A stretch of DNA of 64,000 nt from Streptomyces radicis (GCF_003626575.1 NZ_RBDY01000016.1:62001-126000), one strand, 5' to 3'; counted from the first letter of the stretch, positions 43,000 through 50,811 are shown. Program-made: numbers and translations. Notes: generated from the sequence alone by a model not told the origin.

Positions 43000-43045
43000 T
43001 GACTTGCCCGGGCGCAGCCTGCCACAACCTTGCTGACTTGCCCGG
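43000..43045. repeat. 12-bp direct repeat upstream of sepH
   Basis: Two identical copies of TGACTTGCCCGG start 34 bp apart, 61 and 95 bp upstream of the sepH start codon. A binding site for an activator or repressor of sepH is possible. Confidence 0.6.
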
Positions 43046-43210
43046 CGTGTCGGGCCATGGTCTTGATCCGCTGTTGTGGCACAGTCACCACTTTGCCACG
43101 TGCGGTGACCGGCGCGAGCGAAATGCGCGCACTCGGGCCGCGGCGGGCCAAGGCCTGGGATTTCACATTACTCCATTGGGGCCAGCCGGGAAGGGCGCCG
43201 CGCCCCGGAA

Positions 43211-43263
43211 GTTTCCCCTCACCAAGGGAGTTGACCCGTTGTTTCCCCACCCCCAAGGGTGAC
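43211..43263. repeat. Imperfect 30-bp tandem repeat between sepH and hemH
   Basis: Each unit reads GTTTCCCC, a 4-5 base spacer, CAAGGG, then TGAC; copies start at 43211 and 43241. The TTGACC of the first unit resembles a -35 element. It lies about 200-250 bp upstream of hemH. Confidence 0.55.
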
Positions 43264-43465
43264 AAGACTCACAGACGCGGCCAACCGGTGACAATCCCCG
43301 CACGCCTCACGCGATCCATGGCGCCCGCGTGTGCGGACTGTGCGCGAGGCGGCGAATGGCGGAACTTTCCGTGGAGATTGCGCGCGGGAACGGTCGGGGC
43401 GCCCCCCGTGGGCGGCGAGGCGGTCCCTCGGGGCGCCGAAGGCCCGGGTGGCAGGATGTGGGGAC

Positions 43466-44593
43466 ATGGACCGTGCCCCCGTTTCCGCTCCGTATGACGC
43501 CCTGCTGCTCCTGTCGTTCGGGGGGCCCGAGGGCCCCGACGACGTCATCCCTTTCCTGGAGAACGTCACCCGCGGGCGCGGCATCCCCCGCGAGCGGCTG
43601 GCCGCCGTCGGCGCGCACTACCACCTCTTCGGCGGCGTCAGCCCGATCAACGAGCAGAACCGCACCCTGCTCGCCGCGATCCGCGCCGACTTCGCCGAGT
43701 ACGGCCTCGACCTCCCGGTCTACTGGGGCAACCGCAACTGGGCGCCCCATGTCACCGACACGTTCCGCGAGATGGCCGCCGAAGGGCGCCGCCGCGTCCT
43801 CACGCTGGCCACCAGCGCCTACGCCTCCTACTCCGGGTGCCGCCAGTACCGCGAGGACCTGGCGGGCGCGCTTGCCGCCCTGGAGGACGAGGGCGTCGAG
43901 CCGCCGCGCGTGGACAAGCTCAGGCACTACTTCAACCACCCCGGCTTCCTCGACACCGTGACCGACGGCGTCGTCGCCGCCATCGAACGCCTGCCCTCCG
44001 GCGTGCGCGACGGTGCGCACCTGGCCTTCTGCACCCACTCCATCCCCGACGCCTCGGCCGACACCTCGGGCCCGCCCCCGGGACACGGCCCCGGCGGCGC
44101 CTATGTCGCCCAGCACCTGGACGCCGCCCGCACGGTCGCCGAGGCCGTCGACCTGGCCACGGGCGCCACCCACCCGTGGCGGCTCGTCTACCAGTCCCGC
44201 AGCGGCGCCCCCTCGACCCCCTGGCTCGAGCCCGACGTCAACGACCACATCGCCGCCCTGCGCGAGAGCGGGGCGCCCGCCGTGGTGATGGTCCCGATCG
44301 GCTTCGTCTCCGACCACATGGAGGTCCGCTACGACCTGGACACCGAGGCCATGGACACGGCGGAGAAGCTGGGCCTGCCCGCCGTCAGGTCCGCCACCGT
44401 CGGCGCCGACCCGCGTTTCGTGGCCGCGATCCGCGACCTCGTGCTCGAACGCGCCGCCGCCGAGCGGGGCGAGACCCCGCGCCGCGCCGCGCTCGGCCGC
44501 CTCGGGCCCGGCCACGACCTGTGCCCCGTGGGCTGCTGCCCCGGCCGGGCGCCAAGGCCCGCCGCGGCGGGCGCCGACAGCCCCTACGCCTGA
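43466..44593 (+). CDS. hemH: Ferrochelatase (coproporphyrin type)
   Basis: The 375-residue enzyme inserts iron into coproporphyrin III (the actinobacterial route; also named CpfC). The start ATG 43466 gives MDRAPVSAPYDALLLLSFGGPEGPDDV. The metal-site histidine region reads CTHSIPDASAD, and FVSDHMEVRYDLD carries the catalytic glutamate. Cysteines in YSGCRQYREDL and the C-terminal LCPVGCCPG are candidates for the [2Fe-2S] cluster seen in mycobacterial ferrochelatase, though the tail spacing differs. The IMPase-family gene follows 40 bp downstream. Confidence 0.95.
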   Translation: MDRAPVSAPYDALLLLSFGGPEGPDDVIPFLENVTRGRGIPRERLAAVGAHYHLFGGVSPINEQNRTLLAAIRADFAEYGLDLPVYWGNRNWAPHVTDTFREMAAEGRRRVLTLATSAYASYSGCRQYREDLAGALAALEDEGVEPPRVDKLRHYFNHPGFLDTVTDGVVAAIERLPSGVRDGAHLAFCTHSIPDASADTSGPPPGHGPGGAYVAQHLDAARTVAEAVDLATGATHPWRLVYQSRSGAPSTPWLEPDVNDHIAALRESGAPAVVMVPIGFVSDHMEVRYDLDTEAMDTAEKLGLPAVRSATVGADPRFVAAIRDLVLERAAAERGETPRRAALGRLGPGHDLCPVGCCPGRAPRPAAAGADSPYA

Positions 44594-44633
44594 TCCGCCG
44601 CCGTCGCGGCCCGCCATCGCAAGGAGCACCACC

Positions 44634-45464
44634 GTGTCCGAACGCCCCGCCGCCGATCTCGCGGCCGAGCTGCTCGACCTCGCCCAGGAGGCCGCCACCC
44701 GCGCGGGCCTCCTGCTGCGCGAGGGCCGCCCCGCCGACCTGGGCGTCCTGGCGACCAAGTCGAGCCCCATCGACGTCGTCACCGAGATGGACCTGGCGGC
44801 CGAGAAGCTGATCACCGGCTTCCTGGCCGACCACCGCCCCCGGGACGGCTTCCTCGGCGAGGAGGGCGGCACCAGCGACGGCACGAGCGGCGTGCGCTGG
44901 ATCATCGATCCGCTCGACGGCACCGTCAACTACCTCTACGGCCTGCCCCAGTGGGCCGTGTCCATCGCGGCCGAGCACGAGGGCGAGGTGATCGCCGCCG
45001 TGGTGGCCGCCCCGATGCGCGGCGAGACCTACCGGGCCGTGCGCGGCGGCGGCGCCTGGCGGCTGCTCGAGGCCGCCGGGGCCCCCGAGCCGCTGGCCCC
45101 TCGCCCCTCGCCGCCGCTCGACCAGGCGCTGATCGGCACCGGCTTCAACTACGTGGCGACCGTCCGCACCGCCCAGGCGGCCCTCGCGGCCCGGCTGATC
45201 CCGCGGCTGCGGGACATCCGCCGCTCCGGCTCGGCCGCCATCGACCTGTGCGACGTGGCGGGCGGCCGACTCGACGGGTACTACGAACGCGGCCTGGCGC
45301 CCTGGGACCTGGCGGCGGGCGACCTCATCGCCAGGGAGGCGGGCGCCCTGACCGGCGGCCGCCCGGGGCGGCGCCCCGACCGCGACCTCACGGTCGCCGC
45401 GTCCCCCGGCGTCTTCGCCGTCCTCCAGCCGCTCCTCGACGAGCTCGGCGCCTGGCACGACTGA
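44634..45464 (+). CDS. Inositol monophosphatase family protein
   Basis: The 276-residue metal-dependent phosphatase starts at GTG 44634 behind AAGGAG. Metal motifs are present: LGEEGG, IDPLDGTVNY and the distal APWDLAAGDLIAREAGA. The substrate could be inositol phosphate, histidinol phosphate or another sugar phosphate; the sequence alone does not decide. It probably shares a transcript with hemH. A strong bidirectional hairpin follows. Confidence 0.92.
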   Translation: MSERPAADLAAELLDLAQEAATRAGLLLREGRPADLGVLATKSSPIDVVTEMDLAAEKLITGFLADHRPRDGFLGEEGGTSDGTSGVRWIIDPLDGTVNYLYGLPQWAVSIAAEHEGEVIAAVVAAPMRGETYRAVRGGGAWRLLEAAGAPEPLAPRPSPPLDQALIGTGFNYVATVRTAQAALAARLIPRLRDIRRSGSAAIDLCDVAGGRLDGYYERGLAPWDLAAGDLIAREAGALTGGRPGRRPDRDLTVAASPGVFAVLQPLLDELGAWHD

Positions 45465-45476
45465 CCCGGGCGCGGG

Positions 45477-45496
45477 GGTCACCCGATCGGGTGACC
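45477..45496. promoter_or_regulatory. Perfect 20-bp palindrome
   Basis: GGTCACCCGATCGGGTGACC is fully self-complementary. It sits between the IMPase stop and the terminator hairpin. It could be a dimeric regulator site or a part of the termination structure. Confidence 0.4.
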
Positions 45497-45501
45497 ACAC
45501 G

Positions 45502-45536
45502 CACGGCGCCCCCCGGAGGATCCGGGGGGCGCCGTG
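45502..45536. terminator. Bidirectional terminator, IMPase gene / 53-residue ORF
   Basis: A 16-bp perfect stem (45502-45517 with 45521-45536) has a GGA loop. It lies between two convergent stops (45464 and 45555). Confidence 0.85.
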
Positions 45537-45554
45537 TCGAAGGGTCTGACCGGC

Positions 45555-45716
45555 TCAGCCGACGTGGACGCCGTGCTCCGCGGCAAGTCGGCGCAGGTCG
45601 TCCAGCTCGGCCTGCTCCACATCCATCGTGAACACGTCTCCGGCCTCACGAGCGCGGTGCAGATCGGACTCGGTGCTTTCGATTCGCTTGAGAATTCCAG
45701 CGGTGAACGCGTCCAA
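45555..45716 (-). CDS. Conserved 53-residue actinobacterial protein
   Basis: A short gene with a TTG start at 45716 behind GAGGGGG encodes MDAFTAGILKRIESTESDLH and ends LRRLAAEHGVHVG. It is almost entirely helical and charged, and I recall near-identical small proteins at this position in streptomycetes. No domain or function is known; a small regulatory or adaptor peptide is possible. It is convergent with the IMPase gene and divergent from cutR. Confidence 0.75.
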   Translation of the reverse strand: MDAFTAGILKRIESTESDLHRAREAGDVFTMDVEQAELDDLRRLAAEHGVHVG

Positions 45717-46016
45717 GGTGCGCCCCCTCGTCTTCGATCGGCGGCACTGGGGGAGTGCCGTGGTGGGTGCGACCTCTGTGGTCCCTCCACGTGGGTCGGC
45801 AGCGCGTCGGCTTACCGCCTACAGAGGCGTGGTCGCGGGGTGTGTGGCTGTCCTCCCCGGTGCGCGTCGGCCGGAAACATCGGCCCACGAGAAATTCGGG
45901 AGCCGTCCGCGTGCTCCTTCCCTTACCCCTGGTTTACGAGGGTGCGGTGCAGGATGGGTGTCGGGGGCGGCCGGCCGCCGCCCCCGCCAGCGTGTATGAC
46001 GAGAGAGGGGCAGGAC
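45717..46016. other. Divergent region between the 53-residue ORF and cutR
   Basis: The 300 bp hold no convincing gene. A 9-bp hairpin (GGGGGCGGC at 45963-45971 with GCCGCCCCC at 45977-45985) lies 32-54 bases before the cutR start and may be a leader structure. AT-richer sequence at about 45890-45945 (GAAATTCGGG, TTTACGAGGG) is the likeliest cutR promoter zone. Confidence 0.5.
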
Positions 46017-46670
46017 GTGCGCGTACTCGTCGTGGAGGACGAGCAGTTGCTCGCGGACGCCGTCGCCACCGGCCTCCGCCGACAGGCCATGGCGGTGGAC
46101 GTGGTGTACGACGGCGCCGCCGCCACCGAGCGCGTCGACCTGAACGACTACGACGTGGTCGTCCTCGACCGGGACCTTCCCCTGCTCCACGGCGACGACG
46201 TCTGTCGGCACATCGTCGAGCAGGGCAAGGCGACGCGCGTGCTGATGCTCACCGCGTCGGGGGACGTCAGCGACCGCGTCGAGGGCCTGGAGATCGGCGC
46301 CGACGACTACCTGCCCAAGCCGTTCGCCTTCAGCGAGCTGATCGCCCGCGTGCGGGCCCTGAGCCGGCGGGCCACCCCGCCGCTGCCCCCGGTCCTCGAG
46401 CGCTCCGGCATCACCCTCGACCCCAACCGCCGCGAGGTGCGCAGGGACGGCCGGGAGATCAGCCTGGCGCCCAAGGAGTTCGCGGTGCTCGACGTGCTGA
46501 TGCGCAGCGAGGGGGCCGTGGTCTCGGCCGAGCAGCTCCTGGAGAAGGCCTGGGACGAGAACGCCGACCCGTTCACCAACGTCGTGCGCGTCACCGTGAT
46601 GACGCTGCGCCGCAAGCTGGGGGACCCGCCGGTGATCACCACCGTGCCGGGCGCGGGATACCGGATCTAG
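46017..46670 (+). CDS. cutR: Two-component response regulator CutR (OmpR family)
   Basis: The 217-residue regulator has a receiver domain at residues 1-115 (acidic pocket VEDE, phosphoacceptor Asp in VVLDRDLPL, Lys in YLPKPFAF) and an OmpR-type winged helix at 125-217 (LAPKEFAVLDVLMRSEGAVVSAEQLLEKAWDE...VRVTVMTLRRKLG). Sequence and gene pairing match CutR of streptomycetes, first noted for copper-related and antibiotic phenotypes and more recently for secretion and redox stress. GTG 46017 follows GAGAGGGGCAGGAC. The sensor gene follows after 3 bp. Confidence 0.92.
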   Translation: MRVLVVEDEQLLADAVATGLRRQAMAVDVVYDGAAATERVDLNDYDVVVLDRDLPLLHGDDVCRHIVEQGKATRVLMLTASGDVSDRVEGLEIGADDYLPKPFAFSELIARVRALSRRATPPLPPVLERSGITLDPNRREVRRDGREISLAPKEFAVLDVLMRSEGAVVSAEQLLEKAWDENADPFTNVVRVTVMTLRRKLGDPPVITTVPGAGYRI

Positions 46671-46673
46671 GCC

Positions 46674-47957
46674 ATGGCCGCTTCCCCGCCGTCCCCCCCG
46701 CCCTCGCCACCCCCGGCCTCCCCGCCGCCGATGCCCCCTGCCCCGCCCAAGCCGCACTGGGACCCGCACGAGACCGAGCAGCCGAGGAGCTGGCTCCGCC
46801 CCACCATCCGCATCCGGCTCACGCTGCTGTACGGCGGGATGTTCCTGATCGCCGGGGTGGTGCTGCTGACGATCATCTATCTGCTCGCGGCCCAGGCGCT
46901 CGACCGCGGCACGGACACCCCCTTCCGGTTCAACAACCAGACGACCCAGGTCACCATCACCTCCGAGATCTGCCCCGCCCTGCCGAGCCCGGTGGACGCC
47001 TCGGACTTCGAGGCGTGGCTGGCCAAGTGCTCGGACACCCAGCGCGCCATCGCCCTCGACCAGCTGCTGCGCAGCTCGCTGCTCGCGCTGCTCGGCCTCG
47101 CGGTGGCGGCGTTCGCGTTCGGCTATGTGATGGCGGGCCGGGTCCTGTCGCCGCTCGGCAGGATCACCCGCACCGCACGCCGGGTGGCCGGATCGGACCT
47201 GCACCGGCGGATCGAGCTGGACGGCCCCGACGACGAGCTCAAGGAGCTGGCCGACACCTTCGACGAGATGCTGGACCGGCTCGACCGGGCGTTCACCGCG
47301 CAGCAGCGCTTCGTGGCCAACGCCTCGCACGAGCTGCGCACCCCCCTGGCGATCAATCGCACGCTGCTCGAGGTGCAGCTCTCCGACCCGGAGGTCTCGC
47401 CCGAGGTCACCCAGCTCGGGAACACCCTGCTGGCGACCAACGAGCGCAGCGAGCAGCTGGTGGAGGGCCTGCTGCTGCTCGCCCGCAGCGAGAACGAGCT
47501 GGTGGACCGGAAGCCCGTGGACCTCTCCGAGGTCGCCGACCAGGCGGTCGAGCAGGTCCGCGAGGAGGCCAGGCGCAGGGGCGTGGAGATGTCGGGCGTC
47601 AGACACCAGGTGTTCGTCCACGGGAACGGCGTGCTGCTCGAGCGCATCGCCCTCAACCTCGTGCAGAACGCCGTACGGTACAACGTGCCCGACGGCTGGG
47701 TGCGCGTCGATGTGGAGGCCCGGCCAGGGCAGGCCATGCTCGTGGTGGAGAATACCGGCCCGGTGGTCCCCGCCTATGAGGTCGATAACATGTTCGAGCC
47801 TTTCCGGAGGCTCAGGACGCAGCGCACGGGCAGCGACAAGGGTGTCGGTCTCGGCCTGTCCATCGTCCGGTCGGTGGCGAGGGCCCACGGTGGCTATGTC
47901 GTGGCCGAGCCCCGCGAGAGCGGTGGCCTCGTCATGCGCGTGGCCATTCCGGTCTGA
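46674..47957 (+). CDS. cutS: Sensor histidine kinase CutS
   Basis: The 427-residue kinase begins with a Pro-rich cytoplasmic tail (SPPSPPPSPPPASPPP). Two transmembrane segments (about 50-75 and 125-150) flank a ~50-residue extracellular domain with two cysteines (EICPALPS...LAKCSDTQ) that could form a disulfide. HAMP (VMAGRVLSPLGRITRTARRV), the H-box NASHELRTPL, an N-box (NLVQNAVRYNVP) and G-box (GVGLGLSIV) follow. The extracellular cysteine pair fits the redox or secretion-stress sensing proposed for CutS. It is partner to the preceding regulator. Confidence 0.92.
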   Translation: MAASPPSPPPSPPPASPPPMPPAPPKPHWDPHETEQPRSWLRPTIRIRLTLLYGGMFLIAGVVLLTIIYLLAAQALDRGTDTPFRFNNQTTQVTITSEICPALPSPVDASDFEAWLAKCSDTQRAIALDQLLRSSLLALLGLAVAAFAFGYVMAGRVLSPLGRITRTARRVAGSDLHRRIELDGPDDELKELADTFDEMLDRLDRAFTAQQRFVANASHELRTPLAINRTLLEVQLSDPEVSPEVTQLGNTLLATNERSEQLVEGLLLLARSENELVDRKPVDLSEVADQAVEQVREEARRRGVEMSGVRHQVFVHGNGVLLERIALNLVQNAVRYNVPDGWVRVDVEARPGQAMLVVENTGPVVPAYEVDNMFEPFRRLRTQRTGSDKGVGLGLSIVRSVARAHGGYVVAEPRESGGLVMRVAIPV

Positions 47958-47984
47958 GCACACGAGGGGACGGGAAAGAAGGAG

Positions 47985-48000
47985 ATGTGATCAATCACAT
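47985..48000. promoter_or_regulatory. Palindrome ATGTGATCAATCACAT upstream of the DUF4193 gene
   Basis: An inverted repeat with 7-bp arms and a 2-base centre lies 28 bases after the cutS stop. It resembles a CRP/FNR-type site, but the TGTGA...TCACA spacer is 4, not 6. AAAGAAGGAG precedes a GTG inside it that would open a 23-residue ORF (VINHIPVRERRVRALAATGVLAR, 47987-48058). Confidence 0.4.
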
Positions 48001-48229
48001 ACCGGTGCGGGAGCGGCGCGTGCGCGCCCTTGCCGCAACAGGCGTTTTGGCCCGTTAACGGCCCGATCGGCAGCCGGAATGATCACCTCTTCAGGCGTTC
48101 GGTTGGGTGTCGATTGAGTAACACCACTTGATGTGAGGCAAAATCTCCGCCTCAGGTCGGGCACAAAGTCCGACCCCCCGCGCGTTACGAGCGCTGGAGA
48201 TACCACAGACACCCGGAGGGGGAGAACGA

Positions 48230-48529
48230 ATGGCAACCGACTACGACACTCCACGCAAGACCGACGATGATGTCAACGAGGACAGCATCGAGGAGCTGAA
48301 GGCCCGGCGGAACGACAAGTCGGCGTCCACGGTCGATGTCGACGAGTTCGAGCAGGCGGAGGGCCTGGAGCTGCCGGGCGCCGACCTGTCGAACGAGGAG
48401 CTGTCGGTCCGGGTGCTTCCTCGGCAGGCCGACGAGTTCACCTGCATGAGCTGCTTCCTGGTGCACCACCGTTCGCAGCTTGCGTCGGAGAAGGACGGCC
48501 AGCCCATCTGCCGCGACTGCGCGGCATGA
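48230..48529 (+). CDS. DUF4193 zinc-ribbon protein
   Basis: The 99-residue conserved actinobacterial protein has an acidic N-terminus (DVNEDSIEELKARRND) and a C-terminal FTCMSCFLVHH...PICRDCAA, giving two CxxC pairs that should bind zinc. ATG 48230 follows GGAGGGGGAG. It has no known function, but it always appears near dut and DUF3093 in this group. It is preceded by a 272-bp region with a palindrome and convergent with the DUF3093 gene. Confidence 0.9.
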   Translation: MATDYDTPRKTDDDVNEDSIEELKARRNDKSASTVDVDEFEQAEGLELPGADLSNEELSVRVLPRQADEFTCMSCFLVHHRSQLASEKDGQPICRDCAA

Positions 48530-48550
48530 GTGTCCGCGCCCGGATGCTGG

Positions 48551-49003
48551 CTAAGCCATGTCCGGGCGGGACGCGACCAGCGCCGCGGTGAGCCGGTCGG
48601 GACGGCGGGTCGACAGATAGAGGTAGGGCGTCGGATCGTCCGGGTCCACCACCTCGACCCGCACCGCCGTCGGGATGTAGGCGCGGAGCAGCATGTGTGC
48701 CCGGGCATCCGCTCGATGGGAGCGCCACGCGCGCGCCTCGTCGGCGTCGAGGGCCCGGGCCTCTCCCAGGGCGGTGAGCGGGATCCTGGCCTGTCCGGCG
48801 ATCAGGGAGTCGGCCACCACCCGGATCCTGGCCGATCCGTAGGCGCTCAGCGCCACCCCGGCCACCGCGCCGCCCACCGCGAGCCCGCACAGCACCGGCA
48901 CGGCGCCCAGCGGAGCCAGCGCGACCCCGAACAGAGCCACGCCGAGGACGGCCAGCAGCCACCACGTCCTCGGCACCGTCAGTCGCTCGTCATAGGGCTT
49001 CAT
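48551..49003 (-). CDS. DUF3093 membrane protein
   Basis: The 150-residue protein starts at ATG 49003 (MKPYDERLTVPRTWWLLAVLGVALFGVALAP) with two transmembrane segments in the first 60 residues, then a soluble domain resembling a small PH-like sandwich (ARIRVVADSLIAGQARIPLTALGEARAL). Function is unknown. It is divergent from dut with about 58 bp between starts. Confidence 0.88.
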   Translation of the reverse strand: MKPYDERLTVPRTWWLLAVLGVALFGVALAPLGAVPVLCGLAVGGAVAGVALSAYGSARIRVVADSLIAGQARIPLTALGEARALDADEARAWRSHRADARAHMLLRAYIPTAVRVEVVDPDDPTPYLYLSTRRPDRLTAALVASRPDMA

Positions 49004-49061
49004 GGGCCCAAGCATGGCAGGCTCGTCCCCCGCGCTGCCGTGCGGCGGTAGGGTCTGCACC

Positions 49062-49586
49062 GTGAGTGCCCCCGCGAGCAGAGCCCCCGTAGACGTGCTG
49101 ATCCGGCGGACGGACCCGTCGGTCCCCGTGCCGGCCCGGGCGCACCCCGGCGACGCCGGCGTCGACCTGATCACCACCGAGGCCGCCGAGCTGGCTCCCG
49201 GCGAGCGTGCCGTGCTGCCCACCGGCGTTTCGATCGCCCTCCCCGACGGGTACGCGGCCTTCGTGCATCCCCGTTCCGGCCTCGCCGCCCGCTGCGGGGT
49301 GGCCATGGTGAACGCCCCGGGGACCATCGACGCCGGGTACCGTGGGGAGATCAAGGTCATCGTGATCAATCTGGATCCGCGGGAGACCGTAAGGTTCCAG
49401 CCATTCGACCGGATCGCCCAGCTCGTTGTCCAGCGGGTGGAGACGGTCCGTTTTCACGAGGTCGCGGAGCTGCCGGGATCGGCGCGGGCCATGGGGGGTT
49501 TCGGCTCGACGGGCGGCCATCCCGGCGTGCTCACCCCTTATGCTGCGGTCGGTCCCGGCGGGACTGCCGACCGGAAAGGACAATGA
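49062..49586 (+). CDS. dut: Deoxyuridine 5'-triphosphate nucleotidohydrolase (dUTPase)
   Basis: The 174-residue trimeric enzyme hydrolyses dUTP to dUMP, preventing uracil incorporation and supplying dTMP synthesis. All five motifs are present: AHPGDAGVDL (1), HPRSGLA (2), GTIDAGYRGEIKV (3, catalytic Asp), RIAQLVV (4) and MGGFGSTG (5, P-loop-like arm). GTG 49062 (VSAPASRAPVDVLIRRTD) is the start; the longer open frame upstream overlaps the divergent gene. The DUF3710 gene begins two bases after its stop. Confidence 0.95.
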   Translation: MSAPASRAPVDVLIRRTDPSVPVPARAHPGDAGVDLITTEAAELAPGERAVLPTGVSIALPDGYAAFVHPRSGLAARCGVAMVNAPGTIDAGYRGEIKVIVINLDPRETVRFQPFDRIAQLVVQRVETVRFHEVAELPGSARAMGGFGSTGGHPGVLTPYAAVGPGGTADRKGQ

Positions 49587-49587
49587 C

Positions 49588-50352
49588 GTGTTCGGACGTC
49601 GTCGCAAGCGGAACGAGGAGCCCGAGGACGCGGTCGAGGCCACCGCGGACGAGGAGGCTCTGGACGAGGACGAGGTGCGCCGGGTCAAGCTCGAGCCCGC
49701 GCCCCGGCCCGAGGGCCCCTGGGACGTGAGCGAGGTCAGCAAGGCGGCCGAGGGCCGCGTCGACCTCGGTGGCCTCTTCGTCCCCGGTGTGCAGGGCATG
49801 GAGCTGCGTGTCGAGGTCGCCGGTGAGGCGATCGTCGCCGCGACCGTGGTGGTCAAGGACAGCGCGGTCCAGCTCCAGGCGTTCGCCGCCCCCAAGCGCG
49901 AGGGCATCTGGGCCGAGGTCCGCGAGGAGATCGCCGCCGGGATCACGCAGCAGGGCGGCGTGATCGACGAGATCGAGGGCCCGCTCGGCTGGGAGCTGCG
50001 CGCCAAGGTGCCGGTGCAGCTGCCCGACGGCAAGCGCGGCATGCAGGTCGTGCGCTTCGTCGGCGTGGACGGCCCGCGCTGGTTCCTGCGGGGGGTGATT
50101 TCCGGGCAGGGCGCGGTGCAGCCCCAGGCCGGTGGCCTGCTCGAGCAGATCTTCAAGGACACCGTCGTGGTCCGCGGCGAGTCGCCGATGGCGCCCCGCG
50201 ACCCGATCGTCCTCAAGCTTCCCCAGGACGCCCAGATGGTGCCCGACGGGGTCAAGCAGGAGCAGGCGCCCGACGACGGCACGCCCGTCTCCCGTTTCGC
50301 CGGTGGCCTGGACAAGCTGCGCCGCGGCCCGGAGATCTCCGAGGTCAGGTAG
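49588..50352 (+). CDS. DUF3710 family protein
   Basis: The 254-residue protein (VFGRRRKRNEEPEDAVEATADEEALDEDE...) has a basic-then-acidic disordered N-terminus and a beta-rich body (GRVDLGGLFVPGVQGMELRVEV, FAAPKREGIWAEVREEIAAGI, GPRWFLRGVISGQGA). It is conserved next to dut in actinobacteria and has no assigned activity. GTG 49588 follows GGAAAGGACAATGAC. It is translated right after dut. Confidence 0.9.
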   Translation: MFGRRRKRNEEPEDAVEATADEEALDEDEVRRVKLEPAPRPEGPWDVSEVSKAAEGRVDLGGLFVPGVQGMELRVEVAGEAIVAATVVVKDSAVQLQAFAAPKREGIWAEVREEIAAGITQQGGVIDEIEGPLGWELRAKVPVQLPDGKRGMQVVRFVGVDGPRWFLRGVISGQGAVQPQAGGLLEQIFKDTVVVRGESPMAPRDPIVLKLPQDAQMVPDGVKQEQAPDDGTPVSRFAGGLDKLRRGPEISEVR

Positions 50353-50393
50353 GACCCGGGCGCGGGCGAAGGGCCGCCGCTCGACGGCACGCG

Positions 50394-50421
50394 CACACCC
50401 CGCCGGGGGCGGCGGGGTGTG
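50394..50421 (+). terminator. Terminator after the dut-DUF3710 operon
   Basis: A 12-bp perfect stem (50394-50405 with 50410-50421, CACACCCCGCCG) has a GGGG loop. It overlaps the start of the GTGTCA repeat array by a few bases. Confidence 0.8.
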
Positions 50422-50448
50422 TCACGGGTGTCAGTGTCACGGGTGTCA
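50419..50448. repeat. Tandem 15-bp repeat carrying four GTGTCA motifs
   Basis: Two identical adjacent 15-mers (50419-50433 and 50434-50448), each GTGTCACGGGTGTCA, give four GTGTCA copies at spacings 9, 6 and 9. The array ends 45 bp before the DUF6343 start codon. Confidence 0.75.
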
Positions 50449-50493
50449 TGGCGGTCGGCCAGGGTACTCGTGGGCCTCCGGGAGGAGGCCACC

Positions 50494-50811
50494 ATGGTCG
50501 ACAGACGCCATGAGCGGACCGGCACCGAGCCGGTGACCGCCTACAGCGCTTTGCGGCTGCGACTGCTGCTGTCCGGCATCTTTCTGCCCTTCTTCGTGCT
50601 GCTGACCATTCTCTTCGCCATCTGGTGGGGGATCTCGGGCACTTGGGCCCTCGGCGGTCTGACGCTGGCGTCCGCCGTCCTGACGGTGATCGCGGCGATC
50701 GACCTCGCGATCATCCTGCGCCGCCGCCGTGAGCAGGGGCTCGACCAGGAGCGGGACACCGGGGCGGGGACCGACACGGAAGAGGACAGCGGGGGACAAG
50801 AGGCCGCGTAA
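50494..50811 (+). CDS. DUF6343-like small membrane protein
   Basis: The 105-residue protein starts at ATG 50494 behind GGGAGGAGG. The opening RTGTEPVTAYSALRLRLLLSGIFLP is the signature of the streptomycete DUF6343 family. Two transmembrane segments (about 25-45 and 52-72) are followed by RRRREQ and an acidic tail. Function is unknown. The GTGTCA repeats upstream may regulate it. It is the last gene before the kdp leader. Confidence 0.75.
   Translation: MVDRRHERTGTEPVTAYSALRLRLLLSGIFLPFFVLLTILFAIWWGISGTWALGGLTLASAVLTVIAAIDLAIILRRRREQGLDQERDTGAGTDTEEDSGGQEAA

Larger units (their letters stand above)
42940..43465. other. Intergenic region sepH / hemH with two sets of direct repeats
   Basis: The 526-bp divergent region has no credible gene. 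Near sepH, TGACTTGCCCGG is repeated exactly at 43000-43011 and 43034-43045. Near hemH, an imperfect unit GTTTCCCC..CAAGGG..TGAC occurs at 43211-43234 and 43241-43263. GTGGCA/TGCCAC and GTCACC/GGTGAC inverted pairs are interleaved between about 43075 and 43110. Both promoters must lie here; no consensus pair was clear. Confidence 0.6.

Noticed and set aside
45534..46016. Upstream extension of CutR to 45534
   Set aside because: The added 161 residues overlap the 53-residue gene on the other strand and lack any domain; GTG 46017 matches CutR.
47985..48000. Palindrome as a classical CRP site
   Set aside because: TGTGA and TCACA are separated by 4 bases instead of 6, so a standard CRP dimer would not fit.
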